Assembly: GCA_023458995.1 (NCBI GenBank)
Contig: JAEWVV010000149.1
Span: forward strand, 1-6,875
Direction of reading: 5' to 3'
Length of the DNA stretch: 6,875 nucleotides
Source: Bacillota bacterium
Lineage (GTDB): Bacteria; Bacillota_I; Bacilli_A; Acholeplasmatales; Acholeplasmataceae
A program made the translations under genes and the position numbers. The notes beneath the pieces are model-generated. The model saw only the letters and a list, made by a program, of their open reading frames with translations. It ran no database searches and had not been told where the DNA came from. Shown here one piece after another: positions 4,411 to 6,875 of this stretch (its first letter is position 1; every line of letters starts with the position of its first letter).

Positions 4411-6875
4411 ATGAAGAAAATCTTTGCAGTGATGATATTCTTATTATCACTCATCGTCTTAGTTGGATGTATCAATGAAGAACCAACCGTTGTAACTGAA
4501 AAGACAATTGTTGCTCTTACGATTAAAACTGTTCCAACAACAACGACTTATGAACTTGGAGCTACAACTTTAAACACCGCTGGTCTTGAAGTTGAAGCTG
4601 TCTATTCTGATTTAACAGTTGGTATTTTGACATCAAGCCAATATACGATTTCAGGTTTTAATGGCAATCAATCTGGTGCCCAAACGATCACTGTTACAGC
4701 AGGTGGAAAAACAGCAACATTCACGGTTGTTGTAAGTGACCCAGAAGCTCCTGTTACACTTTTAGCATTACAGGTTGCTAATTTGCCATACCGTACAATG
4801 TATGTTGTTGGCCAATCATTTACGACAGATGGTATCGTGATTGAAGCACTTTATAGTGATGCTTCTAAACGTACACTAGAAGCTGGAGAAGCTACATTTT
4901 CTGGCTTTAGCTCAACAGTAAGTGGTAAGAAAACAATCACTGCATCCTTTGGTGGTAAATCAACAACATTTGATGTTACTGTAAGTGGTATTCTTGCTGA
5001 ATCGACTGATAAAGTGACTGTTAATACAGCGATTAACTATGAAGGTCGTGGTATTACATTCCAAGAAGGAACTTATAGCTCACTTAACGGTAAGACTTAC
5101 AATGATGGCGATTTAATGCCAGTTTGGGAAACTATTGGCGATCGTTTAAACCTTAACTTTGTCGATGTTAAACAAACAAGCAAAACAGATACACAATTCC
5201 AACAATATGCAACTGCTGGATTTGCAGGTGCTGATGTCATTAATGGTACATCTACACTTTTATCTGAATACGGAGTAAATGGTAACTTCGTTGACTTATC
5301 AAAATATCTTGGTTATATGCCTAACTTAACCAAATTCTTAAGAGAAAATCCATCTGTTAGAGCATCTATGACTTCAGCTAATGGTGCTATCTACTATACA
5401 CCATACTTTGATGGATTCGGTGAAATCGAACAAATGTTCTTAATGCGTATTGACTGGGTACAAGATATTCTTGACCTAGCTTCACCAAGTTTCGATACAG
5501 CAGCTTTCACATCAACAATGACTGTACAAAAAGTTACTCCTGCTACACTTGACGTTGATGTTACGGTTGCAAATGCTGATGGTTCAACACGTGTTGTAGC
5601 TAAAGAAAGAACACAAAATATCCTTGACATTTTAAAAGCTCTACCAACTAAGACTGGTGCAACGATGGCTAATGCATTCAAGTCTTACATGCAAGATGTT
5701 TATGGTGACCAAGGCTATGCTAAGTTATCTGACGTATTCGTAGGTAGTGATGCTGCATATGATACAGATGAACTTGCAGCTTTAATGTATGTTGTTAAAG
5801 CTAACCCAGCATTCTTAACACGTGAACATACTACTCCACGTAGTTCAGTTGAAGTTTACTTCCCAAGAACTTCTGAAACATCACGTATTAGAAACTTATT
5901 TAGAGGCCTTGAAATGTATGGTGTCCGCGGTGCGTTCTCTCGTTACCAATGGGCATATTTCAATGAAGATGGTGTAGTTGAAGACGCAAGAGTTCAAACG
6001 AAGACACTTGATGCAGTTGACCAACTTTCTAAGATGTATGCTGATGGATTAATTCCTTCTAACTTTGACGAAGGTAATAAATATGACTGGAGAGCTAACT
6101 TACTCCAAGGATCATATGGTTTCATGACTTATGATTATAATGCATCATCAACTCCTAGTGGTTATATTGCAGCTGCTAAACTTGTTGACCCAACATTCCG
6201 TTTCGAATCTGTATTACCTCCTGTCGTTGACTGGATGGGTAATGGCGAATACTTCCATTTCTCAGAAGGAACTAGAGCTGTTAAATCAGAAGCTTGGGGT
6301 ATTCCAAAACATGTTGAAGCAAACCCAGTTAAACTTTCTAGAGTCTTAACATTATTTGATCAACTCTATGATTATTCATCAAATGATGCAATCGGTAATA
6401 TCCACCTTTATGGTCCTACTGGATGGATTGATGGTACAGTTGAATATAATGGTCAAGAAATTCCTGCAATCAGTGCAGCAGCTATGGCAGAAATGCAAGC
6501 GAAGACAAGCGGTAATATGATTAACTACTTAAGACGTTATGTTGGTGCGACAATGCCAATTGGTCATATCCGTTCTTTAGGTCTTGAATTCCAAACATTG
6601 TCTGATCAAGGTATCACAGGTATTCAAAGAATCAATACAGCAGTTCAAGCTGGTACATTCCGCTTAGCAGGTGTTTACCCATCATCTAACCCATGGTATC
6701 AATTCGTTCCAACGTTATTCGCATTAACTGCAAATGAATCTGCAGATATCGCGGCATTAACATTTGATGATATTTGGGCAGATGCGCAATTACCAATTTT
6801 AGTTAAGTATGGATTCTCAGGTAATGGCACTTCAGTTACAAGAGAAATATATTTTTCAACAATGGTTACTAAGGC
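4411..6875 (+). CDS. Extracellular solute-binding lipoprotein of the sugar importer with two Big_3 Ig-like domains, 3'-truncated by the window edge
   Basis: The frame is open for 821 codons from ATG 4411 to the right edge, with no stop. Residues 1-20 form a lipoprotein signal peptide: MKKIF, a hydrophobic core, then the lipobox LVGC with Cys20 as the lipidated residue, so the protein is anchored outside the membrane. Two bacterial Ig-like domains of Big_3 type follow, at about 33-109 and 115-192. They share the pattern of a short strand, a Pro, Y-x-x-G, T-x-G, a valine- or isoleucine-rich strand, YSD, and a final G-G-K-x-x-T-F-x-V-x-V. From about 200 onward the protein resembles large LplA/YtcQ-type binding proteins, with YNDGDLMPVWETIG (about 226-239), MRIDW (345-349), GLEMYGV (about 498-504) and YADGLIPSNF (543-552). 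Family members are usually about 500-560 residues; here the binding part alone exceeds 620. Gene order after two permeases supports the role. Substrate is probably a pectin-derived oligosaccharide, inferred from neighbours. Relationship to the importer is secure; ligand is not. Confidence 0.9.
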   Translation, partial: MKKIFAVMIFLLSLIVLVGCINEEPTVVTEKTIVALTIKTVPTTTTYELGATTLNTAGLEVEAVYSDLTVGILTSSQYTISGFNGNQSGAQTITVTAGGKTATFTVVVSDPEAPVTLLALQVANLPYRTMYVVGQSFTTDGIVIEALYSDASKRTLEAGEATFSGFSSTVSGKKTITASFGGKSTTFDVTVSGILAESTDKVTVNTAINYEGRGITFQEGTYSSLNGKTYNDGDLMPVWETIGDRLNLNFVDVKQTSKTDTQFQQYATAGFAGADVINGTSTLLSEYGVNGNFVDLSKYLGYMPNLTKFLRENPSVRASMTSANGAIYYTPYFDGFGEIEQMFLMRIDWVQDILDLASPSFDTAAFTSTMTVQKVTPATLDVDVTVANADGSTRVVAKERTQNILDILKALPTKTGATMANAFKSYMQDVYGDQGYAKLSDVFVGSDAAYDTDELAALMYVVKANPAFLTREHTTPRSSVEVYFPRTSETSRIRNLFRGLEMYGVRGAFSRYQWAYFNEDGVVEDARVQTKTLDAVDQLSKMYADGLIPSNFDEGNKYDWRANLLQGSYGFMTYDYNASSTPSGYIAAAKLVDPTFRFESVLPPVVDWMGNGEYFHFSEGTRAVKSEAWGIPKHVEANPVKLSRVLTLFDQLYDYSSNDAIGNIHLYGPTGWIDGTVEYNGQEIPAISAAAMAEMQAKTSGNMINYLRRYVGATMPIGHIRSLGLEFQTLSDQGITGIQRINTAVQAGTFRLAGVYPSSNPWYQFVPTLFALTANESADIAALTFDDIWADAQLPILVKYGFSGNGTSVTREIYFSTMVTK

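Noticed and set aside
4265..4450. 61-codon minus-strand frame across the ytcP/lipoprotein junction
   Set aside because: It is antisense to the conserved ytcP C-terminus and the lipoprotein signal peptide, with no recognisable features.
4362..4478. Short plus-strand frame starting at ATG 4362 just after a G6 run that resembles a ribosome site
   Set aside because: The G-run encodes the conserved Gly/Val tail of YtcP. The roughly 38-codon frame overlaps two real genes and its product is a composition-biased shadow.
5394..5681. 95-codon minus-strand frame inside the lipoprotein gene
   Set aside because: It is antisense to the long open lipoprotein frame, with no ribosome site or domain that I recognise.
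6131..6349. 72-codon plus-strand frame inside the lipoprotein gene
   Set aside because: It is an out-of-frame shadow of the binding domain, rich in Leu/Gln from shifted codons.

Overview
The window is a piece of a pectin/galacturonate utilisation locus from a low-GC Gram-positive-type bacterium. Every visible Trp codon that I read is TGG. TGA ends one gene (2465-2467), so the standard bacterial code applies and the Mycoplasma/Spiroplasma groups that read TGA as Trp are excluded. The AT-rich sequence, AGA-rich arginine usage, strong GGAGG ribosome binding sites and a Gly-Cys lipobox would fit an Acholeplasma/Izemoplasma-like mollicute or a related Firmicute such as Erysipelotrichia. The lineage is an inference; no phylogenetic marker gene is present.

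Layout. Bases 1-959 (+) hold the C-terminal two thirds of uronate isomerase (UxaC), cut by the left edge. Only four bases later, and convergent with it, lies a complete pectin methylesterase of family CE8 on the minus strand (964-1851). A 52-bp divergent intergenic region (1852-1903) separates it from a plus-strand operon. The operon runs: a small six-helix membrane protein of unknown function (1904-2467, TTG start), an LplB-type sugar ABC permease (2469-3509), a YtcP-type permease (3521-4384), and a large solute-binding lipoprotein (4411 to the right edge, unfinished). The lipoprotein carries two bacterial Ig-like domains between its lipid anchor and its binding domain. Genes in the operon are 1 to 26 bp apart.

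How the genes may work together. The lipoprotein and two permeases form a carbohydrate importer of the aldouronate/oligogalacturonide type and, as is usual for this subfamily, no ATPase is encoded beside them. The methylesterase has all expected catalytic residues but no signal peptide, so it probably removes methyl groups from imported pectin oligosaccharides inside the cell. UxaC then isomerises released galacturonate (or glucuronate) to the keto sugar that enters central metabolism. The uronate substrate is inferred from UxaC and the methylesterase next door, not from the transporter itself.

The divergent intergenic region is the most interesting regulatory spot. A perfect 6+1+6 palindrome (1878-1890) contains a consensus -10 box for the methylesterase and a near-consensus -10 for the importer operon on the opposite strand. 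No gene-free stretch exceeds 300 bases. I saw no RNA genes, insertion sequences, CRISPR arrays or convincing intrinsic terminators.
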